Below are positions 1 to 6,231 of a DNA stretch of 7,660 nt, one piece after another. This DNA comes from Hydrogenophaga sp. (GTDB lineage: Bacteria; Pseudomonadota; Gammaproteobacteria; Burkholderiales; Burkholderiaceae_C). Each line of letters opens with the position of its first letter. The stretch's first letter is position 1. Location of the stretch: the NCBI GenBank assembly GCA_020047875.1, contig JAIFNE010000058.1:1-7660 (forward strand). Reading direction: 5' to 3'. The notes below the pieces were generated by a model. It was not told the DNA's origin. It saw only the letters and a list, made by a program, of their open reading frames with translations, and ran no database searches. Made by a program: the position numbers and the translations under genes.

Positions 1-75
1 GCGCCGCTTCGCGGCCACATAGCCCGCCAGCACAAGCGCGAAGAACGGGAAGGTGACGAGCAGGACGTTGAGCAC
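1..75 (-). CDS. Probable AEC-family permease, N-terminal fragment (continues beyond the left edge)
   Basis: Only the first 25 codons are inside the window, read leftward from a GTG at 75-73. They encode a start followed by a hydrophobic segment rich in Val, Leu and Phe, then Gly-Tyr, then Lys-Arg-Arg. From memory, this opening (LNVLLVTFPFFALVLAGY) is typical of the first transmembrane helix of auxin efflux carrier (AEC) family permeases in Burkholderiales. Such proteins are inner-membrane transporters, often of organic acids. The frame is open upstream to a stop at 138-136 but has no in-frame ATG there, so GTG is preferred. A weak purine-rich GAGAA lies a few bases upstream. The gene diverges from the exported-protein cluster. 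Another membrane protein with a similar first helix cannot be excluded from so short a fragment. Confidence 0.6.
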   Translation of the reverse strand, partial: MLNVLLVTFPFFALVLAGYVAAKRR

Positions 76-218
76 AGCGGAATTCTCGCAGTTCGCCGGA
101 AGCGCCCTCGGCGGCCCATGTCGCCAGCGTTGCCGTCAGCGGTTGCCAAGCCAGTTCGGTGCGAACCCGCTCTCCCTAGTGTTCCCCGACAAGGGGGCTG
201 GACTTCATTTCCACACCG

Positions 219-234
219 ATTGAGTTCACTCAAT
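219..234. promoter_or_regulatory. Perfect 16-bp palindrome, probable operator
   Basis: ATTGAGT-TC-ACTCAAT is a perfect inverted repeat with 7-bp arms and a 2-bp spacer. The size and symmetry suit a dimeric helix-turn-helix regulator (TetR, MarR or GntR class), which is inference. It lies between two divergent genes and directly abuts a second palindrome. A degenerate version (ATTGAG-N5-TCAA) occurs upstream of the next transcription unit at 2852-2866. I cannot name the regulator. Confidence 0.5.
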
Positions 235-261
235 TGTTACTCGTGGTAACACCCTGATAGT
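234..261 (+). promoter_or_regulatory. Possible sigma-70 promoter for the 334-2673 gene
   Basis: TTGTTA (234-239) and GATAGT (256-261) are separated by 16 bp. Each matches four of six bases of the sigma-70 -35 and -10 consensus. Transcription would begin near 268 and give a leader of about 65 nt. The match is weak, and a different promoter or sigma factor is possible. Confidence 0.25.
235..251. promoter_or_regulatory. Perfect 17-bp inverted repeat, possible second operator
   Basis: TGTTAC-TCGTG-GTAACA has 6-bp arms and a 5-bp spacer and starts one base after the preceding palindrome ends. The pair looks like two dimer sites side by side, or sites for two regulators. It overlaps a possible -35 box (TTGTTA, 234-239), so a bound protein could block RNA polymerase. 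Function is inferred from symmetry and position only. Confidence 0.4.
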
Positions 262-276
262 CATACAGCGCAGGGT
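251..276 (+). repeat. Inverted repeat just 5' of the leader motif
   Basis: ACCCTG (251-256) and CAGGGT (271-276) form a 6-bp inverted repeat around a 14-base loop and are followed directly by ATTTT. An inverted repeat occupies the equivalent place upstream of the second unit (2879-2903). It could be an operator or a leader hairpin, and it overlaps the proposed -10 box. Confidence 0.35.
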
Positions 277-302
277 ATTTTCAGTTTGCCTGGACACCCT
301 TC
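274..302 (+). promoter_or_regulatory. Leader motif shared with the second gene (copy 1)
   Basis: This 29-bp stretch aligns without gaps to 2905-2933 with 21 identities; seven of the eight differences are transitions. The core reads GTTTGYCYGGACA across both copies and follows an ATTTT run. It ends 31 bp before the start codon of this gene. Sharing between two adjacent but separately terminated genes suggests a common regulatory site or leader element. I do not recognise it as a known riboswitch or operator. Confidence 0.5.
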
Positions 303-324
303 GACTTTCACTCTTTTACTTTTC

Positions 325-330
325 GGAGGT
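325..330 (+). promoter_or_regulatory. Shine-Dalgarno site that fixes the start at 334
   Basis: GGAGGT lies three bases before ATG 334. It marks 334 as the start rather than the in-frame TTG at 286, which lacks a site and would add 16 residues ahead of the signal peptide. Confidence 0.85.
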
Positions 331-333
331 GCT

Positions 334-2673
334 ATGAAATTCAAGCGAAGGTACGTGGGATTGCTTGGCTCGTTGGCCGTGGCGGGTGTGGCCTATGCTG
401 CAATCGTCACCCAGATTCAGCTCAAGCCCGAAATCAGCATCAGCACGGGTGGCAGCGGGCACAAGCCCAAGATCCAGCGGGCCGGCTCTAACGGCAATCT
501 GGTGATGGCGTACGGCGATACGTTCAGTGGCGCGCCCGATGTGTACGACACCAAGGCGCAGGGCACCCGCAAGGCCCGGGACATTTTTGTTCGCTATTGC
601 ACCCCGACGCCCGAGACGGACACCATAACCACCCCACGCAAAACCTGCGATGTGGACAGTGACTGGAGTCTTCCTGTCAACGTCTCGAAGTCGGCTGACA
701 AATACAGTATTAAGACCGCATGGCAAGGCGGCGATCCGGTGACCGGCCAACTGCCTTTCTATGGTGACATCGACAAGCCCAACATCAAGACCAGCGGTCC
801 CGTGATGGTGCTGACCTGGACCAGCAAGTACTGTCCGGACAGTGACTTAAGCGATGCCGTCGCGCCGGTCGCGGACGTCACCGACCCGAATTTTTTCCCC
901 AATGCGAACCAGCGCGCCATCCGCTACCTGGACCGCGAGAACCGCATCATTCCGTTTTCTTGCACCTGGATGGCTGCCTCGACCAACAACGGCGTGACAT
1001 GGCGCCCAGCCGTTCAATTGAGCAACGGCGAGCGCGATGCCAAGCAAGATGCCAGCAGCGGCAATTACAACTCGACCACCTCCACGGGTCGCTTCAACAT
1101 CTCGTGGCAGGAAGATCCAGAAGGCCTGCAGCTTGGCGACGCCGACGGCCCGGGTGATGGCGCTTCCGGCGCCAACGTCACCGGCGGTACCGATGTCTGG
1201 TACACCTACGCGGACCTGGCCGTCGGGGTGATCACCCTCGCGCCGGGTGAAGGTACTCCCCGTACCGCCAGAAGCAAGGCTTACCGTGTGACCGACAACT
1301 GGGATGGCAGCACGTATGGCTTGACCGGCCAAATCTCTAATGTGTTCGGCGCCGACGGCACCAATCTGGACGGCAAGGCTGCGGGTCAGGAGGTCGAAAA
1401 AGGCAATGCGGGTGCTTCGCGGCCCAACATCTTCATGGTGGGCCCAACCTCGGTGCTGGCCTGGGAGGAAACCAAGGGTTCGCAGGGTCTGGACTCAGGC
1501 AAGTTTGTTCGTTACCTGAACTTCCCATACAACACACCCCCAGCCGCTACACCAGGCTGCGTCATCAGCAATCCCCTCAAAAACGCCCGTCGTGTGCGTT
1601 TCCTGACGCAGGACGGTAGCGTGGCTTCACCCGGCGGCGTCAACATTGCGATCTTCTGGAAGGAAGGCCTGTTTGACAAAGGCGGTCCGTCCGACATCGT
1701 GGTGCGCCGCGGCATGGGTGGGCTGGCCAGAGAAAACATGGTGCCTGCTGTCGATCCAAACTGCGCCACGTCGGACTACACCACCGCCATTGGTCTCGCC
1801 AACGCGCTGCCAGAAAACATCAGCAGCCGCGCGCCGTTCCTGAGCGCCACTGACAACGGCCTGGGAGACGGCACGGAAGTGAACTTCGCGGAAAATGCCC
1901 TGGCCCACCGCGGGGTGTTGCGGGGTGACGAGCTGTGGATTGGCTACAACTACACCAACGATCTGGTGAAGCTCTGGGCACAGCAGGACAACTACAACTT
2001 CTGGGTGCGCAAGTACACGTTTGACCCTGTGACCAGCACCGGTAGCTGGGCCTTGCCGTACAACATCACCAACATCACCGACAAGCGCATCAACGTGCGT
2101 GAACCACGCTTCTTTGGCACGCCGCCGAGCCAGCCAGTGGGGTGCCCGACCGGCAATCCGACCGACCCGACAACGCTGGATGCAACGCTGTGCCAGGCCA
2201 AGAACGTGATCTTCGTAGCGTACGGCTCGCAGGAAAACGTGAGTCCTTTTGATCCGGATGGTGGCGATGACCTCGGTATCTACCTCACGGTGAGCAAGGA
2301 CGGCGGCCAGACCTTCATCCCGCCGGTCGAATACTCGACAGAGCGAGGCAGCCTGTTCGACGATGAAGACTATGCCTTCGAGGCGCAACTGGTGGCCCGT
2401 CCAGACGGCACCCGTGTGTACGGCGCCTTCAACACCGAAAACGAGGCAGGAGCCACCCCGGTATCGGCCGCGGCCTTCCGCAGCGCGGACATCGTGGAGG
2501 CGGATGATGGTACGACGCCGGGCACGACACCTGGCGTGACTGTGTCCACCGATGGCGGTGGCGGATGTACCACGGTCGAAGGCAAGGCACCGTTCGATCC
2601 GTTGCTGCCGCTGTTCGCCGCGCTCGGTTTGGCTGGCTGGGTGATACGCCGCCGCGCAGGCCGAAGCCACTGA
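334..2673 (+). CDS. Choice-of-anchor O type exported protein with JDVT-CTERM-like sorting tail
   Basis: The gene encodes 779 aa. Residues 1-22 are a Sec signal peptide (KFKRR, hydrophobic core, AYA cleavage site at 20-22). The body resembles the choice-of-anchor O family, recalled from the block around residues 257-285 (SWQEDPEGLQ, then an Asp/Gly-rich stretch ending GTDVWYTY). Two Asp-box (BNR) motifs, S216-x-N-x-G-x-T-W223 and S654-x-D-x-G-x-T-F661, point to a sialidase-like beta-propeller. I see no sialidase catalytic set, so enzymatic activity is not claimed. Eight body cysteines (89, 105, 167, 210, 409, 477, 604, 620) fall into four neighbouring pairs that could form disulfides. The C-terminus carries a linker, GGGGC (741-745), FDP (754-756), one hydrophobic helix (757-771) and RRR (772-774), typical of a cleaved sorting signal. 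The product is probably surface-anchored. The gene has its own terminator and shares upstream motifs with the next gene. The family role is unknown to me. Confidence 0.85.
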   Translation: MKFKRRYVGLLGSLAVAGVAYAAIVTQIQLKPEISISTGGSGHKPKIQRAGSNGNLVMAYGDTFSGAPDVYDTKAQGTRKARDIFVRYCTPTPETDTITTPRKTCDVDSDWSLPVNVSKSADKYSIKTAWQGGDPVTGQLPFYGDIDKPNIKTSGPVMVLTWTSKYCPDSDLSDAVAPVADVTDPNFFPNANQRAIRYLDRENRIIPFSCTWMAASTNNGVTWRPAVQLSNGERDAKQDASSGNYNSTTSTGRFNISWQEDPEGLQLGDADGPGDGASGANVTGGTDVWYTYADLAVGVITLAPGEGTPRTARSKAYRVTDNWDGSTYGLTGQISNVFGADGTNLDGKAAGQEVEKGNAGASRPNIFMVGPTSVLAWEETKGSQGLDSGKFVRYLNFPYNTPPAATPGCVISNPLKNARRVRFLTQDGSVASPGGVNIAIFWKEGLFDKGGPSDIVVRRGMGGLARENMVPAVDPNCATSDYTTAIGLANALPENISSRAPFLSATDNGLGDGTEVNFAENALAHRGVLRGDELWIGYNYTNDLVKLWAQQDNYNFWVRKYTFDPVTSTGSWALPYNITNITDKRINVREPRFFGTPPSQPVGCPTGNPTDPTTLDATLCQAKNVIFVAYGSQENVSPFDPDGGDDLGIYLTVSKDGGQTFIPPVEYSTERGSLFDDEDYAFEAQLVARPDGTRVYGAFNTENEAGATPVSAAAFRSADIVEADDGTTPGTTPGVTVSTDGGGGCTTVEGKAPFDPLLPLFAALGLAGWVIRRRAGRSH
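2554..2655 (+). other. C-terminal protein-sorting signal (JDVT-CTERM type)
   Basis: This encodes residues 741-774: four glycines, an invariant-type Cys745, a short polar linker, Phe-Asp-Pro, a hydrophobic segment of about 15 residues and three arginines. The order Gly-Gly-Cys, FDP, TM, Arg cluster matches the JDVT-CTERM signal as I remember it. That signal is thought to be processed by a CPBP-family intramembrane protease called MrtJ. Cleavage near the Gly/Cys would leave a cysteine available for lipid attachment. GlyGly-CTERM and MYXO-CTERM are close alternatives. No such protease is encoded in this window. Confidence 0.7.
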
Positions 2674-2683
2674 GCCCTGCTCG

Positions 2684-2707
2684 CCCTGGGTCTGATCACC
2701 CTGGGTC
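2684..2707. repeat. Short direct repeat CCCTGGGTC x2
   Basis: CCCTGGGTC occurs at 2684-2692 and 2699-2707, just after the stop codon. Because each unit is nearly self-complementary, the pair also forms a near-inverted repeat around CTGATC. It sits directly upstream of the terminator hairpin and may simply add RNA structure. Confidence 0.35.
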
Positions 2708-2716
2708 CTGCACCAC

Positions 2717-2746
2717 AACGCCGCGCAGACATGCGCGGCGTTTTTT
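2717..2746 (+). terminator. Rho-independent terminator after the choice-of-anchor O gene
   Basis: AACGCCGCGC (2717-2726) pairs perfectly with GCGCGGCGTT (2733-2742) around loop AGACAT, followed by T residues to 2746. The 10-bp G+C-rich stem with a T run is a strong intrinsic terminator. It separates the first gene from the second transcription unit. Confidence 0.92.
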
Positions 2747-2851
2747 ACTTTTGGACAGTCGTTTTCCTGCGCTTCCCTCCTGAACAACAGACGCGATATG
2801 AGGTGCCCTTCAGCTTCACCGCCGTCGGGCTATAGGTCGATATGGGCCGCC

Positions 2852-2866
2852 ATTGAGAGGCGTCAA
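2852..2866. promoter_or_regulatory. ATTGAG-N5-TCAA element, degenerate counterpart of the 219-234 palindrome
   Basis: The sequence ATTGAGAGGCGTCAA keeps the outer TTGA...TCAA symmetry of the palindrome at 219-234. It begins 53 bp before the shared leader motif, against 55 bp upstream of the first gene. The near-identical spacing favours a shared site, but the element is short and could match by chance. Confidence 0.35.
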
Positions 2867-2878
2867 CGCGATTGCGAC

Positions 2879-2903
2879 AAACAGGAAAACACTGCTCCTG
2901 TTT
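2879..2903 (+). repeat. Inverted repeat in the leader of the propeller lipoprotein gene
   Basis: AAACAGGA (2879-2886) and TCCTGTTT (2896-2903) are perfect 8-bp arms around a 9-base loop. The repeat directly precedes the shared leader motif, as the 251-276 repeat does upstream of the first gene, though the arm sequences differ. It could be a leader hairpin or a protein-binding site. Confidence 0.5.
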
Positions 2904-2904
2904 C

Positions 2905-2933
2905 GGCATTTTTGGTTTGTCCGGACATATTTC
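2905..2933 (+). promoter_or_regulatory. Leader motif shared with the first gene (copy 2)
   Basis: This is the second copy of the 29-bp motif at 274-302. Its core contains the perfect 10-bp palindrome TGTCCGGACA (2918-2927); in copy 1 that palindrome is imperfect. Copy 2 ends 13 bp before its start codon, whereas copy 1 ends 31 bp before, so the motif is not tied to a fixed distance from the ribosome binding site. Confidence 0.5.
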
Positions 2934-2937
2934 AACT

Positions 2938-2943
2938 GGAGGT
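2938..2943 (+). promoter_or_regulatory. Shine-Dalgarno site that fixes the start at 2947
   Basis: GGAGGT lies three bases before ATG 2947, the same geometry as for the first gene. It excludes the in-frame upstream extension from 2872, which would place the leader hairpin and shared motif inside the protein. Confidence 0.85.
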
Positions 2944-2946
2944 TGT

Positions 2947-5900
2947 ATGACTCACAGAAGCGCTATCGACCAGTCTCAAGAGGCTCCCAATCCGAACCAT
3001 ATCCAGCCAGGCTGGCACCACCAACCCTTGGCTACCTTCGGCCTTGTCATCGCACTTACCATGACATTGCTGGTGACTGCTTGCGGCGGTGGCTCGTCAT
3101 CCTCGTCCCCCACACCCGAAGTACCCGTGGTGCCCGTGGTGCCCACCACCATCATCGAGGCCAACATCGGCACACTGGCGGCGCGGGTGGGCGGGGGGAC
3201 ACAAGATGTGGAGCTGTTCGACGACGGCAGCACGAAGTGGACGCTCTTCACCATGGCCAACCGTTTCGCGGCCACACCTGTGGGCATGAGCAAGGGTGCA
3301 GTGACCGCGGTTAGTGCGCCGGGTTACATCGAGCACATCACCGTGGTAAAGGCCTACGGGGGTCAGCGCTATGCGCTGCTGTCGATGCGCGACCACGGCA
3401 TCGGGGTGGTGGACATCACCAACCCGGCTGCCATGACTTACCTTCGCACCATGCAGGTGGGCTACACAGCGCCGGGGTTCACCACGGTGGACGGGGGTGG
3501 CAACCTGCTCACCGAGGTGGAGACGGTGCACGCATCTGGCCCGGTGAACGATCTGCTGGTGGACGACAAGGGCACCAGTACCGACACCACCGATGACGAA
3601 CTGTTCATCGCCAACGGCGCATTCGGCATTCAGAAGACCCTGCTCTCCAGCGTGATGGACGCCACCGCCGATGGCGCCGTGAGCTTCGGCACGCCTGCCG
3701 TGCAGGCCTACACACTCACCTACGCCGGGGAGAACCCATGGGGTGGACCGCAAAGCCTTCGACTGCAAGGCGGCAAGCTGTACGCCGCACTGGGCTACCT
3801 GGGCATGGGCATCTTCAACCCATCCACCCTGACACGCGAAGGCATCTACAACCTCTACACCGACTGCGCCAACACCGCGCAGGAAGACTGGTTCGGCTAT
3901 CCGAACCGCAAACCCGCCTGCAACACGGCGCTGCTGGCCAATGCAGCGTTTCTCGACGCCGACCGCATGCCCACCTACGAGCAGGCAGCCGTCGAGCTCA
4001 AGAACAAGAACGACCTGTCGGCGTACCCCTGGGCCGAGTTCGACCGTTACGGCCGTGAGTACTACAACGTACGCACCATGGACGTTCAGTTCATTGGCGG
4101 CAAGACCATGGCCTTCATCGCCTACTCGCTGGGCGGTCTGGTGGCGGTGGATGTGTCGGACCCCGCAGCCCCGGCCTATGCGGGCTATGTGCCCGCCGCA
4201 CCGGCTCACGGCCCGGACAGACCACCCGTCAACGTGGACAAGAAAGGCATCTTGTCGCACTTCGGCTCCGGCATGCTCAAGGAAGCGGGAGTAATGGACG
4301 TGCGCGTGGTGCCGGACCCCGCCGACAACACGAAGTACCACGCCTACTTCACCGATCACTTTGCCGGCGTGGTGGTCGTCAGCGGCGCCGAAGACCCGGC
4401 CACCCGTTGGAAGAACCCCGGCGCGCCGTTCGACAACAACAAGATCGAGGGCGTGATTGAGCCGCGCGTCTACTGGCCCGACTACGAGTTCGTCAGGTCC
4501 TTCGACATGACGCCCGTGCCGGTGGGTGACGAGTCTCTGCCCAAATTCCTCACGGCGGATGCCAAAGGCAACTACGGCGCGCCGGTGATGCTGGTCACGG
4601 GCGAAATCAATGGTCACGGTGGCGCTTTGTTCATGCTGGACAGCCGAAATACCCAGGCTGAAGGTCAGGTGGATTTCGTGCAGTCGTCGGGTGCCGGCGG
4701 CGTGAGCTTTGTCGACGTCAAGGACCTCACCAGTTCAGGCGTTGCCGTCGTCAACCGTTTTGCTGTCCCCGTGAACCTGGTGAGCACCAACGAAGTCGGC
4801 GCCAAAGAAGATGGCTCGCCGGGACAGCCCATCGCCATCGGGCACTCCGAAGGCGTCACGGTGTCGGGCAACCACCTGTATCTGGCCGACGGCCCGCACG
4901 GGGTGAGCGTCTGGCGCATTGCCGATGGCCTGACGCCCATCGACGATCTGCACCTGGTAGCCAACACGCTGGCAGACGAATACGCCACCTCACCTGACGG
5001 CGTGCAGCCCACGCCCCACGCCTTCAAGGTGGTCTTTGGAACCGATCCGGACCAGGCCTACGTGATGAGTCAGAGCTTGGGCGTGCGCCGGGTGAACGTG
5101 TCGGCCGTCACCAGTGGCAGCGCGCAGGTGGGCAGCCCCGCCATCCTGGATGCCAAGGGCAGCATTTTCGATCACAACACCGAAGCAGGCAGCGTGGGCC
5201 TGATCAAGGTGACGGGCCAGGACCATGCCTACGGCGCCACCCTCTCGGGCAAGTACGCCATCGTGGCCGACGGCGACAACGGCATCACGGTGTATGACAC
5301 CACCGCTGACCCAGCCACGGGCAACCATGTGGTGGCCAACATCGGCGATTCGGAAGGCACCTCGGGCCGACCGCCACTGGGCCGCGCAGCCACGGTCAAG
5401 TTGTGGACGAACAGCGCCACCGGCAAGACCTACGCGGTGGTGGCCGCCGGCGCCTACGGCATCTCGGTGGTCGACATGACCGCTTTCCTCGCCAGCGGCC
5501 TGCCAGCCGATCTGGGCATCAACAAGCTGCTCAAGACCTTCGAGCCGGTGAAGTCCGACGATGACAACGCGTTTGGCTCGGCCGATGGCAAGAGCGTCGA
5601 TGTGCATGTGGTGGGCGACATCGCCTACTTCAGCTACGACAGCTTTGGTCTGGTGGCGTACCGCATGGCCGACCTGATCCGTCCGGCCACCGAGGAGCGC
5701 CCCGCCATCAACCCGACGCCCGAGGCCTGCGCCACCCTCACCGACGTGACCAAGCTCAGCGCCAAGCAGGGCGGCGTGGGCGAGTGCCGGCCGACCGCTG
5801 CGGGCTACTTCAAGCTGCAGCAATATGGCGAGGTGAAGGACGCTACCGGCGTGGTGGTCACGCCTTCGCCCTATGCCGATCTGGAGGGCGGCGCGCTCTA

Positions 5901-6153
5901 CATGACGGAGCAGAACTTCCCAGCCAACCAGCTGCTCAGCGACGGCTCGCGCACCTACACCCTATCTTCGCCCCGGCTGCTGTTCTACGTGGCCTATGGG
6001 GATGCCGGCGTGCTCAAGCTCGACTGGAGCAACCTGGCCGCCCCGAACCTCGTGGCCCTCAAAGGCGTGGTGGGCGGCGCGGTCAGCACCGCCATCAACA
6101 ACGGCCGGGTCTATGTGGCCGCCGGCGCGGGTGGCCTAGCGGTACTCAAGTGA
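2947..6153 (+). CDS. Large LVIVD-repeat beta-propeller lipoprotein
   Basis: The gene encodes 1068 aa. A polar, His-containing n-region of about 27 residues precedes a hydrophobic segment and the lipobox V43-T-A-C46; Cys46 is the likely lipidated residue, followed by a Gly/Ser and Pro/Val linker. The rest is built from about twelve LVIVD-like repeats of the type Y-x-A-x-G-x-x-G-(hydrophobic)-D near residues 142, 219, 279, 390, 466, 644, 705, 770, 829, 893, 1013 and the C-terminus (YVAAGAGGLAVLK). That number suits one or two beta-propellers. Besides Cys46 there are only four cysteines, in two pairs (307/325 and 928/947) placed in inter-repeat insertions, so two disulfides are plausible. Gly at +2 and the absence of Asp+2 suit outer-membrane targeting. 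No catalytic or metal-site motif is evident. Its role is probably binding or scaffolding at the envelope. Gene C follows after an intergenic terminator. Confidence 0.85.
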   Translation: MTHRSAIDQSQEAPNPNHIQPGWHHQPLATFGLVIALTMTLLVTACGGGSSSSSPTPEVPVVPVVPTTIIEANIGTLAARVGGGTQDVELFDDGSTKWTLFTMANRFAATPVGMSKGAVTAVSAPGYIEHITVVKAYGGQRYALLSMRDHGIGVVDITNPAAMTYLRTMQVGYTAPGFTTVDGGGNLLTEVETVHASGPVNDLLVDDKGTSTDTTDDELFIANGAFGIQKTLLSSVMDATADGAVSFGTPAVQAYTLTYAGENPWGGPQSLRLQGGKLYAALGYLGMGIFNPSTLTREGIYNLYTDCANTAQEDWFGYPNRKPACNTALLANAAFLDADRMPTYEQAAVELKNKNDLSAYPWAEFDRYGREYYNVRTMDVQFIGGKTMAFIAYSLGGLVAVDVSDPAAPAYAGYVPAAPAHGPDRPPVNVDKKGILSHFGSGMLKEAGVMDVRVVPDPADNTKYHAYFTDHFAGVVVVSGAEDPATRWKNPGAPFDNNKIEGVIEPRVYWPDYEFVRSFDMTPVPVGDESLPKFLTADAKGNYGAPVMLVTGEINGHGGALFMLDSRNTQAEGQVDFVQSSGAGGVSFVDVKDLTSSGVAVVNRFAVPVNLVSTNEVGAKEDGSPGQPIAIGHSEGVTVSGNHLYLADGPHGVSVWRIADGLTPIDDLHLVANTLADEYATSPDGVQPTPHAFKVVFGTDPDQAYVMSQSLGVRRVNVSAVTSGSAQVGSPAILDAKGSIFDHNTEAGSVGLIKVTGQDHAYGATLSGKYAIVADGDNGITVYDTTADPATGNHVVANIGDSEGTSGRPPLGRAATVKLWTNSATGKTYAVVAAGAYGISVVDMTAFLASGLPADLGINKLLKTFEPVKSDDDNAFGSADGKSVDVHVVGDIAYFSYDSFGLVAYRMADLIRPATEERPAINPTPEACATLTDVTKLSAKQGGVGECRPTAAGYFKLQQYGEVKDATGVVVTPSPYADLEGGALYMTEQNFPANQLLSDGSRTYTLSSPRLLFYVAYGDAGVLKLDWSNLAAPNLVALKGVVGGAVSTAINNGRVYVAAGAGGLAVLK

Positions 6154-6158
6154 GCGCG

Positions 6159-6204
6159 CTGGTGAACGCCCGGCCCGCCATGGCCGGAAGTTCACCAGTT
6201 TTTT
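6159..6204 (+). terminator. Bipartite terminator between the two lipoprotein genes
   Basis: CTGGTGAAC (6159-6167) pairs perfectly with GTTCACCAG (6190-6198). Inside it, CCGGCC (6170-6175) pairs with GGCCGG (6182-6187) around a 6-base loop, with a 2x2 internal loop between the stems. Six T residues (6199-6204) follow. The next start codon is only 27 bp downstream, so the hairpin is likely to attenuate rather than insulate, or to protect the 3' end of the upstream mRNA. Confidence 0.85.
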
Positions 6205-6219
6205 AGTGTGTGTTTTTAT

Positions 6220-6226
6220 AGGAGGT
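6220..6226 (+). promoter_or_regulatory. Shine-Dalgarno site that fixes the start at 6232
   Basis: AGGAGGT lies five bases before ATG 6232. An in-frame ATG at 6208 precedes this site and would put the ribosome binding site inside the coding sequence, so 6232 is preferred. The signal peptide also begins properly at 6232 (MKTNQ). Confidence 0.88.
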
Positions 6227-6231
6227 TCATC

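Larger units (their letters stand above)
76..333. promoter_or_regulatory. Divergent intergenic regulatory region
   Basis: This 258-bp gap separates the leftward permease fragment from the rightward 334-2673 gene. Bases 120-200 are G+C-rich and hold only a short CCCC-GACAA-GGGG hairpin (184-196). The stretch 200-325 is visibly more A+T-rich and contains three consecutive inverted repeats and a leader motif, each listed separately. No convincing coding sequence is seen here. An in-frame TTG at 286 has no ribosome binding site. Confidence 0.6.
2747..2946 (+). promoter_or_regulatory. Promoter/leader region of the propeller lipoprotein gene
   Basis: Because a strong terminator precedes it, this 200-bp gap should hold the promoter for the 2947 gene. 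I see only weak -10-like words (for example TATAGG at 2831-2836) and no convincing -35/-10 pair. It does contain, in order, ATTGAG-N5-TCAA (2852-2866), an inverted repeat (2879-2903) and a copy of the shared leader motif (2905-2933). This repeats the arrangement upstream of the first gene. Confidence 0.5.

Noticed and set aside
184..196. CCCC-GACAA-GGGG hairpin as a terminator of an upstream gene
   Set aside because: The stem is only 4 bp and has no T run on either strand, and no gene ends there.
286..333. N-terminal extension of the first gene from TTG 286
   Set aside because: No ribosome binding site precedes it, it overlaps the shared leader motif, and ATG 334 has GGAGGT and begins a standard signal peptide.
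334..2673. Assignment of the first gene as an active sialidase or glycosidase
   Set aside because: Two Asp boxes support the fold only; I cannot see the catalytic Arg triad or Asp/Tyr/Glu set expected of sialidases.
1627..2787. Minus-strand open frame (386 codons) opposite the choice-of-anchor O gene
   Set aside because: It spans the terminator and the intergenic region and lacks any domain; the plus-strand frame has a signal peptide, Asp boxes and a sorting tail.
2879..2933. Known riboswitch (for example a cyclic-di-GMP type) in the leader of the second unit
   Set aside because: The hairpin plus motif is too short and lacks the conserved bases of the riboswitch classes I know; it is reported only as an unnamed shared element.
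3124..3141. Tandem 9-bp repeat CCCGTGGTG x2 as a phase-variable repeat
   Set aside because: It encodes the Pro-Val-Val linker after the lipidated Cys; two in-frame copies of a multiple of three bases would not switch the gene off.
3097..4617. Long minus-strand open frame (506 codons) opposite the propeller lipoprotein gene
   Set aside because: It is an antisense shadow of a high-G+C gene: composition is rich in His, Arg, Val and Gly with no recognisable domain, signal peptide or ribosome binding site, and the plus-strand gene is clearly real.
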